Shown here piece after piece: positions 60,145 to 64,000 of a stretch of DNA of 64,000 bases. Numbering within the stretch: the first letter of the stretch is position 1; each line of letters starts with the position of its first letter. The notes under the pieces are model-generated. The model made no database searches, was not told the DNA's origin, and saw nothing but the letters and a program-made list of their open reading frames with translations. Both the position numbers and the translations under genes were made by a program. The stretch is from Iris pallida (lineage: Eukaryota > Streptophyta > Magnoliopsida > Asparagales > Iridaceae), in assembly GCA_029216955.1 (NCBI GenBank), contig JANAVB010044017.1, forward strand, positions 5,755,029-5,819,028, written 5' to 3'.

Positions 60145-63100
60145 TGTAAAATCCCTAAATTTTTACTATATTTTAGTAATGATTTTTTTTTGTATTTATA
60201 CGTCGCATAGTCGTATTGTACGTCGCGCGAGAATTTACATTTTTTTTCGTATTTACTCGTCGAGTGCGAATATGTGCGAGGTACATATTTTTAGAAAAGT
60301 AATTTTTGATTTTATTTTCGGTAATGGTTTTAAAATTATATATATAATAATTATTTTATTAAAAGTTGTAAAAAGTATCTATCAAGGTTGCCAAAACTTA
60401 TTATTTTAGTTATTTATAAAAGGCTATCTTATTTTAATAAGTGGTAGTTTAGAAAAACTAGATTATGTGAATATTCTACTCGTGTAAAGCGCATGAAAAT
60501 TATTTCATGTATATTTTCAAAATTTATTTTTATTATTTATAATAATTTATTTAGCAAGAAGGTATTTTAAATATGTAAATATTTATGTTTATTTTTGAAG
60601 TTATTTTTACCTAAATTATTTAAAGGATATTTTGAAGATATTTCCTACTAAAATTTAAAATATATATTGGAATTTTCAAAATTAATTATTATATAAATTT
60701 TATAAAAAATATTTTGGATAAATTTGTGATAAATTAAATTGTGATTTGATTTATTGATTTAAATTAAATAGTTTAATTTAAATGTGTAATTTATCTATAT
60801 TTAAATAGGATTTGGATTTAGATATGAATGTATTGGTTTAAATTTAATAATAGAATTATCTATTTGGGTTTAAATAAATCCTAGTCTCTATCTACATTGG
60901 ATTATATTTGATTGAGTTACTTTTAAATCAATATGAATTAAATAGTGAAAAAATCTATGGGGAATTAAAACTCTTCTTAATCCTTATCTAGATAAGACTT
61001 TTGTAAACCCCTTGATTTTTTAAATAAATATTTGTAGAATTTCTGGATTTTAAATAACTATTATTGACTTATTATATAATTTGTATTATTTTACATATAT
61101 TTAGTATAGTGCTCATTGGTGAATTAGTATAAAAATATATATAAAGCTATTTTTCTAGTACATTAAGGATCTAAACTATATACAATTTCTTTTTCTCAAA
61201 ATTTTAGGATTTATTTTATAACTTTTATTACTTTTTACATGTTACTTATATTGTACACTATTTACATAATATAGAATAAATGTCAAATTAGTATTAGATA
61301 TTTCAGCTTGTATAAATGAGATTAGATGAAGGTTGTTTAAATAAATATTAACTATAGTTATTATCTATAGTAATTTTAAATAATGTTATAGATAATTTAG
61401 ATAAATATAAACTATATTTTAAATAAATACTAATCCTACTTCTACTAGGAAAACATCTCTATCTATATCCTATCATAATAAAGCAAACTCCCATTTATTT
61501 AAATCAAATCCTATCTAATTTAGGAGATAAATCTGAAATAAATACCTATATAAACCCAATACATCCCCCTTCTATCACCCATAATTCGAAATTATTTTTA
61601 GTCCAATAGAAACTCTAAAATTCGTCATTAGAATTCAGCCCCGCTTTTTAGTAACAAGAGCAACTTGGAACGACGATATCTCCTAGCTCCGAACTCCGTT
61701 TTGCCTCCATTTTTTTTAAAAGAAGCGTATCGAAGTAAGGTTTCCAAAAACATATTTTAATAGAAAAAATTCATTCTGTAGATTTCTGTAAAACTATTTG
61801 AGTATTAGATGTCCGAAAAATAAATGTGTTTCAGTATTTTTGCGATTTCGGGAGTTTCCGGAAACGAAAATGCGATCCGTTTAGTTTTTCGGAAAGCTAA
61901 TACGAAAACTTGTGCTATATCCTAATTATAGAATTATTAAATAAATCTAATAGGTATAGTATTAATTATAATTAGATAATAGACTATTTTCAGCATCCGG
62001 AGATGTTTGTTTGGACCTTAGTTCCTCAGTAGCCGTTGTTCCACCTACTTTCCTGTCTGATCTTTGCCACCACAGTTCTCAGGACTCAGGCAAGTATACC
62101 TTGCTAATTAACTGTCAAATTATTTATTTTCTGTATTATTTATTTTATTTCATATTGTTAGTTTTCTTTGTTATAAACTGCGCGTCCAAGCCATACTTGG
62201 GTGCAAGCGACTCTATTAGTCGTTTTACTTTACTATATGCATGTTAACTTAGTTTTAGCGGACTAACTTCTTGCTGGAGGATATCCTTATATCTTCCTTG
62301 GCTATGACACACACACTACACGGTTGGAGACATGTTTCTAGGGGCACGACTTATGGACTGGCCCTCTCTAAAGTCGTGTGACGGATAGATGATCATAACT
62401 ATTATGACTAGGGTTTTAGAGACTCAAGCAGTTACAAAACTGGATGAGCCATGGACATGACTTGAACAGTATGGGAAATATTGGGAGAGAACAGTCGCTA
62501 GTGCGTATGGGAATCCAAACAGGTAAACCACAGTCTCCGGATGGAACTGTGGCGATTTATTTGCAGATACCCTCTGACGTTTTGGACGTTACGGCCGGAT
62601 ACAGATGACTGGATGCCAGTTACGTACACATAGCCTAAAACCCCACCCATGCGCATGAAAGTTGTCCTCTAAATTGCACATTAGGCGGTTAGAATCTCAT
62701 TTGCATATTTGTGTCTAGGATAGTCTTTTATATATTATTTTATTATTCTGACAGTTTATATTAGCTTGTTCTTCCTGTATCTTGCTACGTCCGTCTGAGG
62801 ACCTGGTTATTCTCCAGGTGTGTGTGTTCATGTCTTCCGCAGGTATCTTAGCCGGGATCGTGGTCTTCTCCATTTATTCGAAGATGACATGACTTGGTTA
62901 CTCCTTGCTACTTCTACTTAGCCTTTTATATATCACGTACTTCTTTCTTTTTATTGGTTGGTAGTGGATGTGTCTCCACCCAACATATTATACCAAGATA
63001 ATTCATTATATGCTATCTTTTATTCCTTTATTTTGTGGATGAGATTATTTTGTTATGGTTTGTTGTATTTTACAGCTTATGTATACATACAAGGCCCATG

Positions 63101-63169
63101 TACTTCGTATGTATACAGCTGGCATGTCTACGTACTTAGTCCTACGTATATTGGGACTGGGACATTACA
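60145..63169 (+). mobile_element. Element E: 5' LTR of a Tekay-like element
   Basis: Starts TGTAAAATCCC right after the (TG)n array and ends GGGACATTACA. The leader block shared with A, C, D and F follows 7 bases later. TATA box at 61547-61554. Between 60145 and about 61540 it is very AT-rich and non-coding. The second LTR would lie beyond the window, so the start is inferred from the terminal TG and from similarity of the end and leader to C. Confidence 0.75.
61547..61554 (+). promoter_or_regulatory. TATA box, E LTR
   Basis: TATATAAA followed by C-rich DNA (CCCAATACATCCCCC), the same arrangement as in the other LTRs. Confidence 0.55.
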
Positions 63170-64000
63170 TATTTTTGTGGTGGCCCATGCAGGTCAAGAT
63201 AAATTGTTTGGTTACTTTACCGTACCAAGCAAGCCTGCGAATAGGATTAGTGTCTAGGATCTCATCCACATACTTGACCTTCTCGATTCTATTTTGAATC
63301 CCTTGATTTGCATCTTGCTTGATTCCCTCTACCGTTAATTCTTATCCTTCTTTCGTGCTTGATGTTGGTTAGAAAGGTAATCCATACTTGGTAGACTTGT
63401 CCCATTGTTCCATCATACCACTAGTTTAACTCTTGTAAGTTGGGTAGACACCTCACGACCTAACATTTATTTTTCTTGTGAACCATATTAACATGGTTAC
63501 TTAGACTATAGCCTTTATAGGACCCTAACTTATCTAGCCCACCAAGCCTTAAATAAAAGACAGTAGGATGAATGTATAGGAACAATCACATGACAAGACT
63601 TAGATTCTTAAGGAGCTGAACTAATTCTACCTTCTTTCACTCTTACGCTCTCGTGCCTATGTTTTTACCATCGTGACTAATGCTGCTAAATAGCCTAATT
63701 TTTGCAAGCTTACTTTTTATTCAAGCTTGTTCAAGGACATATTTTTTATTAGGGGCCCCCACTAACATATTGTCTACTCAGAACCGGTGCATGATGGTCT
63801 GATCAACCTAGTGCACTTTGGTTCGCCTTTTACACTATTATCCTACGTGGTTGAGATATAGTTAAACTTACCCCTTAGAATCTCATCCACTATTGCCTTG
63901 ACAATTCTTTTTAAAATATTCGGCCGCCTTTGAACCACGTATTCGTATTCGATAATATCGTCTTTGAACTCTATATTGCTTTCGCTTTCACATATTTTAG
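63170..64000 (+). other. E leader and start of internal region (runs off window)
   Basis: The PBS-position block GTGGTGGCCCATGCAGGTC lies at 63177-63195. The next about 60 bases resemble C after its block (TTGTTTGGTTAC, TACCAAGCA). From 63260 on I see no coding region. gag would be expected to the right of the window. Confidence 0.7.
63177..63195 (+). promoter_or_regulatory. PBS-position block of E
   Basis: Identical to the blocks of A, C and F, 7 bases after the LTR end. Confidence 0.65.

Overview
The window reads as nuclear DNA from the repeat-dense part of a flowering-plant genome. I find no host gene, rRNA gene, functional tRNA gene, CRISPR array or prokaryotic feature. Nearly everything can be assigned to plant retroelements: Tekay/Del-like chromoviruses (Ty3/gypsy with a C-terminal chromodomain), one Ty1/copia derivative, three L1-type LINEs, one foldback MITE-like element and one SINE-like tRNA promoter. 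Long (TA)n, (TG)n and (TTA)n arrays sit at many junctions. Species cannot be named from the sequence.

Layout. 1-1907 is the 3' part of an LTR of the same family as element D below. 1908-4152 is unassigned (GA-rich DNA, a (TA)n(TG)n array, AT-rich LTR-like DNA). 4153-48279 is one continuous nest. The outermost element is copia element B (minus strand, TSD CATTC/TATTC). Inside B are two chromoviruses: A (minus strand, 4978-34197, TSD GTCTC) and C (plus strand, 35752-47251, TSD CCAAT). Inside A's RNase H codons sits F (8372-28155, TSD CCAGG), a non-autonomous element with 4-kb LTRs and a 1.8-kb non-coding centre. Inside F's left LTR sits D (11791-21685, TSD GGTAG), the best-preserved chromovirus. 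F's right LTR carries the same site without D and so serves as an internal empty-site control. Nesting order, from oldest to youngest, is B, A, F, D. C entered B independently.

48280-48485 is the right flank of B. 48486-48654 is a MITE-like inverted repeat embedded in (TA)n. 48710-53401 is LINE G1 (plus strand, 5'-truncated in ORF1, (TTA)n tail). 53402-58911 is LINE G2 (minus strand, ORF1 and ORF2 both recognisable), tail-to-tail with G1. 58947-59968 is G3, a 3' LINE remnant head-to-tail with G2. A (TA)n(TG)n array follows, and from 60145 the 5' LTR (to 63169) and leader of another Tekay-like element, E, which runs off the window.

How the parts relate. A, C and D each encode gag with CCHC knuckles, an aspartic protease, RT, RNase H, integrase and a chromodomain, all broken by stops or frameshifts. 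F and B lack replication enzymes and would have needed other elements for mobilisation. All five Tekay-like leaders share a 19-nt block 7-9 nt downstream of the LTR (consensus GTGGTGGCCCATGCAGGTC) where a primer-binding site is expected, and none has the canonical initiator-Met PBS there. B does have that canonical PBS. The other striking feature is a CpG-rich, hairpin-forming minisatellite at the same place in the LTR leaders of the A/D family, different in unit and length in each copy.
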